From: CAYUCJ01 sp049282265 | Lineage (GTDB): Bacteria > Desulfobacterota > DSM-4660 > Desulfatiglandales > Desulfatiglandaceae | Assembly (NCBI GenBank): GCA_049282265.1 | Contig: JBAPTR010000122.1 | Location: 31,606 to 95,605, forward strand | Length of the DNA: 64,000 bases | Reading direction: 5' to 3' | Shown: positions 16,176 to 24,659 of the stretch, piece after piece | Layout: each line of letters starts with the position of its first letter | Numbering within the stretch: the first letter of the stretch is position 1 | Position numbers and translations under genes: made by a program | Notes under the pieces: model-generated | Told to the model about the DNA's origin: nothing | Database searches by the model: none | The model's input: the letters and a program-made list of their open reading frames with translations, nothing else

Positions 16176-18983
16176 ATGGATTACAAGCAAACGCTCAATC
16201 TGCCCAAGACAGCCTTCCCCATGAAGGCCAATCTGATAAAAAAAGAGCCGGAAATACTCGAAAAATGGGAAAATGAGCGCATTTACCAACGCATTCGACA
16301 ATCGTCCCGTGGTAGAAAGCGCTATATGTTGCACGACGGCCCGCCTTACGCCAACGGCCATATCCACATGGGAACGGCCTTCAACAAGATCCTCAAAGAT
16401 ATCATTATCAAATCCAAGCAGATGGCCGGCTTCGACGCACCATACGTTCCCGGATGGGATTGTCACGGGCTCCCCATCGAACACCAGGTAGACAAGGAAC
16501 TGGGGCCCAGGAAGGCCGACATGTCCCAGGCCGAGATCAGGGGCTATTGCCGTGAATACGCGGAAAAGTACCTGGACATTCAACGGAGTGAGTTCAAGCG
16601 CCTCGGGGTGCTGGGGGAGTGGGGAAGGCCTTACCTCACCATGAATTACCCTTACGAGGCAACCATTGTCAGGGAATTCGGTAAATTTGCCCTAAACGGG
16701 AGTCTTGTGAGGAGCAAAAAGCCGATCTACTGGTGCATCTCCTGTCAGACCGCCCTTGCCGAAGCGGAAGTCGAGTACGATGACCACACCTCGCCTTCCA
16801 TTTTCGTCAAGTTTCCCCTGATCTCAGACCCTGCAGTGATTTCAGACAAGCTGAAAGGCAAGGACGTCTCCGTGGCCATATGGACGACCACCCCATGGAC
16901 CCTGCCGGCCAATCTGGCCATAGCGCTTCATCCGGATTTCGAATACGTCGCCGTGGAAACGGGCAACAATGGAATCCTTATCCTGGCAGAAGAACTGCTG
17001 GAAATCTGCATGAACAACTTCTCCATTTCATCCTGCGATGTGATAGCAAGATTCAAGGGGACACAACTGGAGAATCTCGAAGCACGCCATCCCATCTACA
17101 ACAGGACCTCTGTGATCGTTCTTGCCGACTACGTCACTCTAGACGCCGGGACGGGGTGCGTACACACGGCACCCGGACACGGTCGTGAGGACTACGAAAC
17201 CGGGCTCAAATATGGCCTGGAGGTCTATTCTCCCGTGGACGATCAGGGCTGTTTTATACCCGAAGTCGAATATTTTTCAGGCCTCAATGTCTTTGAGGCC
17301 AACCAGGCCGTCATCGAAAAACTCCGCGAAACCGGCGCACTTCTCAAGAGACAGGATATCTCACATGAATATCCCCATTGCTGGCGCTGCAAAAAGCCCG
17401 TCATCTTCCGATCCACAGAACAGTGGTTCATTTCCATGGAAAAAAATGATCTGCGAAAAAATGCCCTGGATGCCATCCAAAAGGTTTCCTGGATCCCCTC
17501 GTGGGGGCAGGAACGCATCTTCCAGATGATCGCAAACCGCCCCGACTGGTGCATCTCGCGACAAAGATCATGGGGTGTGCCCATTACGGTCTTCTTCTGC
17601 AGGCAATGCGGTGAGGTGGTCGTCTCCAAGGAAATCATTGATCACGTGAGCCACCTGGTCGAGGAATCCGGCGCTGACATCTGGTTCACCGAACCGGAGG
17701 AAAAGCTGCTGCCACCGGGCACGACGTGTCCCGCATGCGGGTCCAACGCATTTCAAAAGGAAACCGATATCCTGGACGTGTGGTTCGATTCAGGTGTGAG
17801 TTACGCAGCCGTCATGGAAAAACGCGACTACCTGGACAGTCCCTCGGACCTCTATCTGGAAGGCAGCGATCAACACCGTGGGTGGTTTCACAGCTCGCTG
17901 CTGTGTTCAGTGGGGACAAGAAATGAGGCACCCTATCGCAATGTTCTCACCCATGGTTTTGTCGTGGACGGTTCCGGCAAGGCCATGCACAAATCCGCCG
18001 GCAATGTTATAGCACCAGGGGATCTCATCAAGAATTACGGGGCCGAAATCCTTCGACTGTGGGTGGCAGGCGAGGATTACAGGGACAATATCAGGCTTTC
18101 CAAAGAGATTCTTCAGCGATTGACGGAAGCCTACCGGCGCATACGAAACACATGCAGATACCTCCTTGGGAACCTCAATGAATTCGACCCGGCAGCGGAA
18201 GCCGTGCCCTACTCGGATCTCCACGAACTGGACCGCTGGGCTTTGAATCGACTCCAGGAGCTGACGGAAAGGATCCAGAAGGCCTACGAGCAGTTTGAAT
18301 TCCATCTGGTTTATCACAATCTGCATAATTTCTGTGTTCTCGATCTTTCGTCCTTTTATCTGGATATCATCAAGGACCGTCTTTACACATCCCCGCCGCG
18401 ATCATTGGCAAGACGTTCCGCCCAGACAGCCATGCATGAAATCCTTGAGGTCCTGGTAAGGCTGATGGCCCCTGTTCTTTCCTTTACCGCTGAAGAAATC
18501 TGGCAGTATATGGGTGGAGACGACCGCTCCCCCAGTGTTCACACCGAATGTTTTTTCACGCCAAGAAATGAATTCAGAGACCCTGAGCTTTCGAGGCGAT
18601 GGGAGGACATAATCGGTGTGAGAAAAGAGACCTCCCGTGCACTGGAACTGGCGAGGAAGGAAAAAAAGATCGGCCATTCACTGGATGCAGCCGTCACACT
18701 TGCCCTTCCACCGGAAATATTTGACAAATTGTCCCCCTATAAGGACCAGTTCAGATCCATATTTATCGTTTCATCTGTGGAACTGTTGAAAGGCGGAGAA
18801 TTGGAAGGGGGGATTGATAGCGAAATGATCCCGGGCCTGAAAATCAAGGTGACTGCCTCCGATGCCCCCAAATGTGAACGCTGCTGGATCCATGATCCCA
18901 CCGTCGGGGATGATATCGGACATATGACCCTCTGCAAACGGTGCCTCAGCACCCTGGAGGAAATGGAGCAAGTGGGCCATTGA
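16176..18983 (+). CDS. ileS: isoleucyl-tRNA synthetase
   Basis: Charges tRNA-Ile in the cytoplasm. The class I signatures are HDGPPYANGHIHMG (HIGH region, ~residue 50) and the KMSKS-loop equivalent GKAMHKSAGN (~600). The editing domain shows VAIWTTTPWTLPANLA and DAGTGCVHTAPGHG. The C-terminal zinc finger CERCWIHD...CKRC is present. The 935 residues equal the bacterial length, and AGGAGG precedes the ATG. It leads an operon with lspA and lgt, a common bacterial arrangement for ileS-lspA. Confidence 0.98.
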   Translation: MDYKQTLNLPKTAFPMKANLIKKEPEILEKWENERIYQRIRQSSRGRKRYMLHDGPPYANGHIHMGTAFNKILKDIIIKSKQMAGFDAPYVPGWDCHGLPIEHQVDKELGPRKADMSQAEIRGYCREYAEKYLDIQRSEFKRLGVLGEWGRPYLTMNYPYEATIVREFGKFALNGSLVRSKKPIYWCISCQTALAEAEVEYDDHTSPSIFVKFPLISDPAVISDKLKGKDVSVAIWTTTPWTLPANLAIALHPDFEYVAVETGNNGILILAEELLEICMNNFSISSCDVIARFKGTQLENLEARHPIYNRTSVIVLADYVTLDAGTGCVHTAPGHGREDYETGLKYGLEVYSPVDDQGCFIPEVEYFSGLNVFEANQAVIEKLRETGALLKRQDISHEYPHCWRCKKPVIFRSTEQWFISMEKNDLRKNALDAIQKVSWIPSWGQERIFQMIANRPDWCISRQRSWGVPITVFFCRQCGEVVVSKEIIDHVSHLVEESGADIWFTEPEEKLLPPGTTCPACGSNAFQKETDILDVWFDSGVSYAAVMEKRDYLDSPSDLYLEGSDQHRGWFHSSLLCSVGTRNEAPYRNVLTHGFVVDGSGKAMHKSAGNVIAPGDLIKNYGAEILRLWVAGEDYRDNIRLSKEILQRLTEAYRRIRNTCRYLLGNLNEFDPAAEAVPYSDLHELDRWALNRLQELTERIQKAYEQFEFHLVYHNLHNFCVLDLSSFYLDIIKDRLYTSPPRSLARRSAQTAMHEILEVLVRLMAPVLSFTAEEIWQYMGGDDRSPSVHTECFFTPRNEFRDPELSRRWEDIIGVRKETSRALELARKEKKIGHSLDAAVTLALPPEIFDKLSPYKDQFRSIFIVSSVELLKGGELEGGIDSEMIPGLKIKVTASDAPKCERCWIHDPTVGDDIGHMTLCKRCLSTLEEMEQVGH

Positions 18984-19465
18984 GAAAAAAATACCATCTT
19001 CTGATATGGCCCGCCCTGGCCGTTCTCGTCATGGATCAGATTTCAAAATGGGCCGTCCTGAACGGGTTTCAACCCTACGAATCCATCCCAGTTATTAAGG
19101 GGCTGTTCAACCTGATACGCGTTCACAATCGGGGAATGGCATTCGGCATTATGAATCGCAATCAGGGCGCCTTCGGATTCTATTTCCTGATCCTGGCGAC
19201 ACTTGCGGCCATCGTGCTCCTCCTCTATTGGGTTCGCCATTTGAAGCAAAACGAAGTAGGAATCACCTTTGGACTCGGTTTGATCCTGGGGGGGGCCATC
19301 GGTAATCTTGTGGACAGGGTTCATCTCGGATCCGTTGTCGATTTTTTGGACTTCCATCTGGGATCCCACCACTGGCCTGCGTTCAACCTGGCGGACTCGG
19401 CCATCACCGTCGGTACGATCTGGGTAGCCTTTTATCTGATTTTCAAGAGCCGACACCGGAGTTGA
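18980..19465 (+). CDS. lspA: lipoprotein signal peptidase (signal peptidase II)
   Basis: Aspartyl protease of the inner membrane that removes signal peptides from diacylglyceryl-prolipoproteins. Four membrane helices are visible, with the catalytic blocks GGAIGNLVDRV and FNLADSAITVG carrying the two Asp residues. I favour a TTG start at 18980 (protein begins MRKKYHLLIWP), overlapping the ileS stop and preceded by GGAG; an in-frame ATG at 18941 lies deep inside ileS and would add a polar stretch. It works on the product of lgt, the next gene. Confidence 0.93.
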   Translation: MRKKYHLLIWPALAVLVMDQISKWAVLNGFQPYESIPVIKGLFNLIRVHNRGMAFGIMNRNQGAFGFYFLILATLAAIVLLLYWVRHLKQNEVGITFGLGLILGGAIGNLVDRVHLGSVVDFLDFHLGSHHWPAFNLADSAITVGTIWVAFYLIFKSRHRS

Positions 19466-19472
19466 CTGCGCC

Positions 19473-20255
19473 ATGCATCCCCAACTCTTCTCAATCGGGC
19501 CTTTCACATTACAGACCTATGGCCTGTTCGTGGCATTGGGTTTCCTTCTCGGTCTTTTGGTTGCCTTAAAAATCGGGCAACAGCAGGGCATCGTTCCCCA
19601 GCAGGTCCTGGACATGGGATTCATCATTCTGTTCTCTGCCGTCCTGGGTTCAAGACTGCTCTATGTGCTGATGAATTGGTCCTATTATTCTCAGCGTCCC
19701 TGGGGAATACTTGAGATATGGAATGGAGGCCTTGTTTTTTCAGGCGGGGCCGTCTGCGCCATTGCAGCCATTGTCTGGTACGCCAGGCATAAGAATTTGG
19801 CTCTCCTGAAGCTGGCGGACCTCTGGGCCCCGGCAGCGGCCATAGGGCAGGGTTTCGGAAGAATCGGATGTCTAATGGCCGGATGCTGCTACGGGAAAGC
19901 GACCCGCATACCGTGGGCCGTGACCTTTACTGACCCCGAGGCACTGGCTCCCTTGCACCAGGCCCTACACCCCACCGAAATCTATCATGCGGTCAGCGGT
20001 TTTGCCATCTTTGGGATACTCCTTTTCCTCCACAAGAAAAAATCATACACGGGCCGGGTATTTATATGGTACCTTTTGCTCCACAGTTTCAGTCGATTGC
20101 TAATCGAACGCTTCAGGGGAGATGACCGAGGTATGCTGTTCCAGACCGGGATGACCGTGACCCAGTTCGTATCTACCCTTATCCTTGCCGGTGCATTTAT
20201 CACGATCATCATATTGAAATCCAGATGGAAAAAAGAAGAGGCCTGCGGAAAGTAG
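19473..20255 (+). CDS. lgt: prolipoprotein diacylglyceryl transferase
   Basis: Transfers diacylglycerol from phosphatidylglycerol to the lipobox Cys, the first step of lipoprotein maturation. The 260-residue protein has about seven membrane segments. GRIGCLMAGCCYGKATR is the Lgt signature region in a form frequent in this bacterial group, and HPTEIYHAV is the conserved C-terminal block; RFRGDDRGM follows. It starts 7 bp after lspA, so the two consecutive enzymes of lipoprotein processing are co-transcribed. Several lipoproteins in the window are likely substrates. Confidence 0.95.
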   Translation: MHPQLFSIGPFTLQTYGLFVALGFLLGLLVALKIGQQQGIVPQQVLDMGFIILFSAVLGSRLLYVLMNWSYYSQRPWGILEIWNGGLVFSGGAVCAIAAIVWYARHKNLALLKLADLWAPAAAIGQGFGRIGCLMAGCCYGKATRIPWAVTFTDPEALAPLHQALHPTEIYHAVSGFAIFGILLFLHKKKSYTGRVFIWYLLLHSFSRLLIERFRGDDRGMLFQTGMTVTQFVSTLILAGAFITIIILKSRWKKEEACGK

Positions 20256-20394
20256 CAGCCCCCGTGCATCAAGAGTGCCCGATGGCGGCAATCCGGGGTT
20301 TCAAATAGAATTTTCTCAATCCTGTTGAATTCTCCCGAAAACTCTGCTAATGATGCCTGCAGGGCGTGATGTCCGGGATTTCAATAGAGGCTAC

Positions 20395-21135
20395 ATGGAA
20401 CCTGAACCTAAAGCAAAGGGATTTATTCCTAGCAAGACATCCGAGCTCAGGGAGTCCTGCCCGGTAGATGAACCCGGATGTCCCGTGCTTGAAGAAGTCA
20501 ATAGACTCCGACAGGAATGCAAACGACTTCAGGAACTTTCCGACCAGGATTCTCTCACCAGCCTCTTCAACTTTCGTTATCTCATGGCCGCTCTCTCCAG
20601 AGAAATGGAGCGTACGAGGCGTTCGGGTCTTCCCACGGGTCTTCTCATATTTGACCTGGACCATTTCAAACAAGTCAATGACACTTTCGGGCATGAGGCC
20701 GGGAACAAGGTCCTCAAACGGGTGAGCAAAGTCACCCTCCTGAATATCCGCCGGATTGATATTCCCTGTAGATTTGGAGGCGAGGAGTTTGTCGTCATAC
20801 TTCCGGCGACAAGGCTCACACATGCCGTTCATGCGGCCGAGCGCCTTAGGAAATCACTTGAGGAGAACCCCGTCGGAATGGATGACAAGGTGATCCCCTT
20901 TACGGCCAGCTTCGGGGTCGATGTATACAGCGGACGGAATAGGCTGTCCTCGAATCAGTTTCTCAAGCGAACAGACCATTTTCTCATGGATGCCAAGAAA
21001 AATGGAAGGAACCGCGTCCTCTTTGACTCGGAGAAGGCCCGAGTAATTCCAACAGAAGTCACCGATGAAGAAAGAAGTGCCCTTTACGGGAAAGAACCCG
21101 GCGATGATAGAACACAGGAGTCCGGAAAACCTTGA
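20395..21135 (+). CDS. diguanylate cyclase (GGDEF domain)
   Basis: Makes cyclic di-GMP from two GTP. After a short N-terminal region and helix (VLEEVNRLRQECKRLQEL), the GGDEF domain begins with SLFNFRYLMAALSREMERTR. FDLDHFKQVNDTFGH carries the metal Asp, and RFGGEEFVVILP is the active-site loop. RRID precedes GGEEF by five residues, matching the RxxD inhibitory site, so product inhibition is likely. No sensor or membrane domain is present. I chose the ATG at 20395 (AGAGG upstream); an ATG at 20350 is possible but has no ribosome site. A PilZ receptor gene follows after 10 bp. Confidence 0.9.
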   Translation: MEPEPKAKGFIPSKTSELRESCPVDEPGCPVLEEVNRLRQECKRLQELSDQDSLTSLFNFRYLMAALSREMERTRRSGLPTGLLIFDLDHFKQVNDTFGHEAGNKVLKRVSKVTLLNIRRIDIPCRFGGEEFVVILPATRLTHAVHAAERLRKSLEENPVGMDDKVIPFTASFGVDVYSGRNRLSSNQFLKRTDHFLMDAKKNGRNRVLFDSEKARVIPTEVTDEERSALYGKEPGDDRTQESGKP

Positions 21136-21145
21136 GGAAGCAAAC

Positions 21146-21514
21146 ATGGATCTGGAAAAAAGGCGTTTTTCCCGTGTTATTTTTAACGTCCGTGCGAAGC
21201 TGGCTGTCGGAGAACAGATTCTTGAAGCAGGTCATATCTATGATCTTGGCATCGGGGGATGCCTCTTTCCCACGGCAGCTACCCCGATAGTCGGGTCACC
21301 CTGCCGGGTCGCCATCTTTCTATCCGGGGCAAATAGCGAGCCTTCCATCCGAGTTGAAGGGGAAATCGTCCGTGCAGATTCCGGGCAGATCGCGGTTAAG
21401 TTTACGGCCATAGACCCGGATAGCCTCTTTCATCTGCAAAATATCATCCTTCACAACAGTCAGGACCCCGACAAGGTGGAAGAAGAAATCAGCAATCATC
21501 CGGGCTTGGTGTAA
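21146..21514 (+). CDS. PilZ-domain c-di-GMP receptor
   Basis: A 122-residue single-domain PilZ protein. RRFSR at the N-terminus and DLGIGG (the D/NxSxxG position, here with Gly for Ser) are the c-di-GMP contact motifs. The ATG at 21146 has GAGGAAG just upstream (21134-21140); longer in-frame starts lie within the cyclase gene. Directly behind the cyclase gene, it is the natural effector for that enzyme. Its output partner is not shown, though the pilus-like cluster at 22-33 kb is nearby. Confidence 0.85.
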   Translation: MDLEKRRFSRVIFNVRAKLAVGEQILEAGHIYDLGIGGCLFPTAATPIVGSPCRVAIFLSGANSEPSIRVEGEIVRADSGQIAVKFTAIDPDSLFHLQNIILHNSQDPDKVEEEISNHPGLV

Positions 21515-21544
21515 AAGTCATCACATATTGGAGCAGAGAAACCA

Positions 21545-22081
21545 GTGTCAATGAAAGTCGTCGAAAGATCCATGCTGCATCGGGGGAGGGTCTTCACACT
21601 CGTGAGAGAAAAAGTCCTTCTTTCCAACGGATCGGCTGTCGATCTCGATCTCATCCGCCATCCCGGAGCAGCCGCCATGGTTCCCCTCACCCAAGACCAT
21701 TCTCTGATTCTCATACGGCAGTACCGTCATGCGGTGGGGGATTTTCTATGGGAAATTCCTGCCGGAACGCTCAATCCCAGTGAAAAACCCCTGGAATGCG
21801 CCAAAAGAGAACTCATCGAGGAGATCGGTTACTCTGCCGCCCGATGGGAAAAGCTCGGGGAGATCATACCGGTTCCGGGCTATTCCGACGAAAGAATCCA
21901 CATCTTTCTGGCCACCGAACTCGATCCGGCCCGGCAGAACCTGGACCCTGATGAGATTCTTGATGTCCACCAAATTCCCCTGGAAAAAGCCTTTGAAATG
22001 ATCGAAGACGGTGCGATTCAGGACAGTAAGACCATTTCCTCCCTTTTTCTGGCCCGAACCTGGCTGGAAAAAAATCAATGA
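21545..22081 (+). CDS. Nudix hydrolase, ADP-ribose pyrophosphatase type
   Basis: Hydrolyses nucleoside diphosphate derivatives, most likely ADP-ribose to AMP and ribose 5-phosphate. The Nudix box is complete, from GTLNPSEK through ELIEEIGY, with the REL/EE metal ligands. The preceding RQYRHAVGDFLWEIPAG and later GYSDERIHIFLA are typical of the ADP-ribose group. The start is probably the GTG at 21545 (GGAG at 21530); an ATG two codons later is the alternative. It converges with the transglycosylase gene. Confidence 0.88.
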   Translation: MSMKVVERSMLHRGRVFTLVREKVLLSNGSAVDLDLIRHPGAAAMVPLTQDHSLILIRQYRHAVGDFLWEIPAGTLNPSEKPLECAKRELIEEIGYSAARWEKLGEIIPVPGYSDERIHIFLATELDPARQNLDPDEILDVHQIPLEKAFEMIEDGAIQDSKTISSLFLARTWLEKNQ

Positions 22082-22091
22082 GAAATGCGGG

Positions 22092-22700
22092 CTACTCCGC
22101 CTTGCTCCTGAGGCGTTCGTAATAGAAAAGGACCCTGTTGACGTATTGCCGTGTTTCCCTTATGGCCGGCACCCGGCCACAGGCCTCTACACGCTCGGGG
22201 CCGGCATTAAAGGCGGCCAGGGCCATGGGTTTGTCGTTGTCAAAACGTTTCAGAAGTACGGCTAGATAACGGGTTCCACCCAGAATATTTTCAGCGGGAT
22301 TAAAGGGATTCTTCACCTCCATTTCCCTTGCGGTCTCGGGCATGAGCTGCATCAGTCCCACAGCCCCTTTCCGGGACATGGCCCTGTGATTGAAATCTGA
22401 TTCCGCTTTGATCACCGCCTTGATAAGATTTGAATCGACCCCGAATGCCTCCGATGCCTCCCTGATGCTTATTTGATAAGCCTGAAAAAACGCTTCCAGA
22501 TCTTTTTGAGATGATTGGGCACCGGATGGGTCTCTTTTCGTGGACTTGGGGCCTGGAAAATGCCAGAAGCCATTCCTGTCCTGAAAACCAAAAATCTCGG
22601 CCCCGGCACGACCCATGGGTAACAAGCTCAAGATCAGGGTCAAGGCAATCAACATGAAAACGACCCTCGTTATCAGGCTCTCTTTTAACATAAGTCCCAT
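22092..22700 (-). CDS. lytic transglycosylase (SLT domain)
   Basis: Cleaves peptidoglycan glycan strands in the periplasm. A signal/anchor helix (VVFMLIALTLILSLL) is followed by a DUF4124-like short segment (IFGFQDRNGFWHF) and the SLT domain: LIKAVIKAESDFNHRA with the catalytic Glu, GAVGLMQLMPETA, NILGGTRYL and ALAAFNAGP. I use the ATG at 22700 with AGGTGA upstream. It is the last gene of the secretion operon, where such an enzyme may open the wall for the pseudopilus and secretin assembly. Confidence 0.88.
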   Translation of the reverse strand: MGLMLKESLITRVVFMLIALTLILSLLPMGRAGAEIFGFQDRNGFWHFPGPKSTKRDPSGAQSSQKDLEAFFQAYQISIREASEAFGVDSNLIKAVIKAESDFNHRAMSRKGAVGLMQLMPETAREMEVKNPFNPAENILGGTRYLAVLLKRFDNDKPMALAAFNAGPERVEACGRVPAIRETRQYVNRVLFYYERLRSKAE

Positions 22701-22710
22701 GGCTGAAAAT

Positions 22711-23082
22711 TCACCTATTGAACACCCCGACACCCGCTTTTTCGCTCTCCCCTTTCCGGGCTATAACAGAAAGCAACTCGATGATCTGATTATTCTGATC
22801 AATGACCCGGTCATATTTCAGAATCATTTCGTTATACTTATCCAGCAGTTGCTGGTTTTGGCGGTAGAGCAACGCCAGTGTCTTGGTCGTGTAGAGTGAA
22901 CTCAAGGCCGTCCGACTCAGCTTGTAGTCACTGTTGACCGAACTGTAGGGTGAGGGGGGTTTGTCCGCCTCATATTCTTTCCCGAACTGCTGCATCAAGT
23001 CGTCAAGGGGGTCACAATTGCCATGGCCCGGCAAAACAAAAAGAGCAGCTAGGATGAGCTGCAAAATCAGGAACTTTTTCAT
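22711..23082 (-). CDS. small exported protein of the secretion operon
   Basis: A 123-residue periplasmic protein with a clear signal peptide (MKKFLILQLILAALFVLPGH) and a C-terminal coiled-coil helix (LALLYRQNQQLLDKYNEM and on). The start at 23082 is set by GGAGG six bases upstream; an earlier ATG at 23100 precedes this ribosome site. I do not recognise a family. Its position between a pseudopilin and a lytic transglycosylase gene suggests an accessory role in the secretion machine. Confidence 0.7.
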   Translation of the reverse strand: MKKFLILQLILAALFVLPGHGNCDPLDDLMQQFGKEYEADKPPSPYSSVNSDYKLSRTALSSLYTTKTLALLYRQNQQLLDKYNEMILKYDRVIDQNNQIIELLSVIARKGESEKAGVGVFNR

Positions 23083-23148
23083 GAACCGACCTCCTTGCAT
23101 AGTGAGAATTTCCGCAAGCTCTACAGGGTTTGAAAGCCTTTACTCCTG

Positions 23149-23628
23149 CTATTCGGGATTGTACACGAATTTCCAGTCAGAATAACGCTTCGCCTTTTCA
23201 AACGATTGGTATTCAGTAGGAAAATCACCATTTTTGAGGGGTCTCGCTTCACTCTTACTGAATACCCCTTTGATGCGTCCTCCCGCCTCCAGGACCACGC
23301 CCCACAAGCCTTCCTTTGTCATGGGGTCCCGATAGGCTTTCCTTAAATGGCGATGCAGTTCCAGGTAGCGGGGATCCCTCAGAAGATCCTCCAGTTTCTG
23401 CGGGTATTCCTGGGCACTGCCTTTTGGGGCACTTTTGTAATAGGATTCGATGGCCTTTTTGATCTGGTCGCCACGAAAAAGGAGTTCCTTCTCTCTTTCA
23501 CGCTTGGCAATCGTGCTCCAATACTTGCTGGCTGCTGTAAGAGCTATACCTGAAATGACCACCAGGATCAGCACGCTGAGGTAGGTAAACCCCCCTTTCC
23601 TACTACTCTTTGAATAGGCAGAAACCAT
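23149..23628 (-). CDS. pseudopilin with prepilin leader, lacking Glu5 (tip-type)
   Basis: A 159-residue prepilin-like protein. The leader MVSAYSKSSRKGG ends at Gly and the mature protein would begin FTYLSVLILVVISGIAL, a long hydrophobic helix. Position 5 of the mature form is Ser where almost all pilins and major pseudopilins have Glu; GspK-type tip pseudopilins share this loss. The soluble part contains LEDLLRDPRYLELHRHLRKA and DPMTKEGLWGV, like other pseudopilins of this kind. The ATG at 23628 has GGAGAGAG upstream. A family B element separates it from the gspG-like gene. Confidence 0.82.
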   Translation of the reverse strand: MVSAYSKSSRKGGFTYLSVLILVVISGIALTAASKYWSTIAKREREKELLFRGDQIKKAIESYYKSAPKGSAQEYPQKLEDLLRDPRYLELHRHLRKAYRDPMTKEGLWGVVLEAGGRIKGVFSKSEARPLKNGDFPTEYQSFEKAKRYSDWKFVYNPE

Positions 23629-23640
23629 CTCTCTCCATCT

Positions 23641-23712
23641 GATGATGACTTTGTAAAAAGTCATCATCGTGCCCATGGACGGGCACGCAAATCAATGGGT
23701 GCATCGCAACCC
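23641..23712. repeat. repeat family B, copy 4 (inverted, truncated)
   Basis: GATGATGACTTTGTAAAAAG, then GTGCCCATGGACGGGCAC and GCAAATCAATGGGTGCATCG, then an abrupt end at CAACCC. It is about half of the full element, in inverted orientation, placed between two pseudopilin genes of one operon. The two remaining hairpins could act on the polycistronic mRNA. Confidence 0.7.
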
Positions 23713-23725
23713 GGTGGCGCTTCCT

Positions 23726-24115
23726 TTACCATTCATTGTACGGTTTGCCATTAATGCCCACCAGGTCACTCCCGCTATGGATATCGTAGACGCCGGTTTC
23801 ACCCTCGCCTTCCGGCGGGATTACGATCCACGAGGAAGTTGAGCGTGTGAAAGGGTCCTCTGGAACGGCGCGAATATAGTGTTCTTCCACCAAGGTTTCA
23901 ATGGTATCAGGGTACTTGCCGTGATCGGCATAATACTGATCGATCACATCACGCATCACAAAAAGACTTCTCCTAAGGGAAGCTTCTCTTGCCCTGACAA
24001 TAGCCTTCTGAAGGTTTGGCTGGGCAATGGAGGCCAGTATTCCAATGATCGAAAGAACGATCATCAATTCAATCAGGGTGAAACCCTTTTTTCCGAAGAT
24101 CATATTCATGGTCAT
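23726..24115 (-). CDS. gspG: type II secretion major pseudopilin GspG-like
   Basis: A 129-residue pseudopilin with a textbook leader and helix: KKGFTLIELMIVLSIIGIL, with Glu5 present, followed by ASIAQPNLQKAIVRAREASL. The C-terminal part YYADHGKYPDTIETLVE and VPEDPFTRSTSSWIVIP matches the GspG globular domain, with an acidic end (YDIHSGSDLVGING) that resembles the calcium-binding loop of GspG. It should be the main subunit of the periplasmic pseudopilus. Prepilin peptidase is not in the window. Confidence 0.9.
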   Translation of the reverse strand: MTMNMIFGKKGFTLIELMIVLSIIGILASIAQPNLQKAIVRAREASLRRSLFVMRDVIDQYYADHGKYPDTIETLVEEHYIRAVPEDPFTRSTSSWIVIPPEGEGETGVYDIHSGSDLVGINGKPYNEW

Positions 24116-24185
24116 TTAATGGACCCGCTATCGTTCGGGACTTCTCCTTCATCCACCATCAGTCTCAAACAGGGGCATCCCGGAT

Positions 24186-24659
24186 CTACCAGTCCTTATA
24201 GTAGGAACCATCCAGGGCCTTCTTGTCGCTGGTTGTGTAAACATCGTAGACATCTTCCCCTCCCCAGGTATCACTTCCCGGTTGATCGAAGTACGAACGG
24301 AGCCCCCACTTCCCGTCTTCTGTCATGGGGTCTTTAGGGATTCTGCGCAAGAATTTCTTCTTGAAAGGAACCGGACCCAAGAGATCGACACCGTTTACGA
24401 GCACTTCAAGATTCTTGGGGTAGCCGCTGGAGAAGGCCTGTGAGGAAATCTTTCCCTCGTCGGAGAGGGCCTTGTATTCATCCAGCGCCTTCCGGATCTT
24501 CCTCAGGTTCTCCCTGAGGGTTATCTCTTTGGAGCGTCTGACTGCCATCTGGGAAAGGGGCATGACGCCTGCCGCCAGAATGGATACAATAACCATGACC
24601 ACCAGCAGTTCAATAAGCGTGACGCCTGTTGTCTCACGCAAGAAATAAGACAAAGACAT
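24186..24659 (-). CDS. type II secretion pseudopilin
   Basis: A 157-residue pseudopilin. The leader ends at Gly in RETTGVTLIELLVVMVI, so the mature protein starts with Val rather than Phe and keeps Glu5. The globular part has FLRRIPKDPMTEDGKWGLRS and DVYDVYTTSDKKALDG, close in layout to GspG. The ATG at 24659 overlaps the secretin stop by one base (TAATG), so it is translationally coupled to the secretin. The frame extends further upstream only inside the secretin gene. Confidence 0.87.
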   Translation of the reverse strand: MSLSYFLRETTGVTLIELLVVMVIVSILAAGVMPLSQMAVRRSKEITLRENLRKIRKALDEYKALSDEGKISSQAFSSGYPKNLEVLVNGVDLLGPVPFKKKFLRRIPKDPMTEDGKWGLRSYFDQPGSDTWGGEDVYDVYTTSDKKALDGSYYKDW

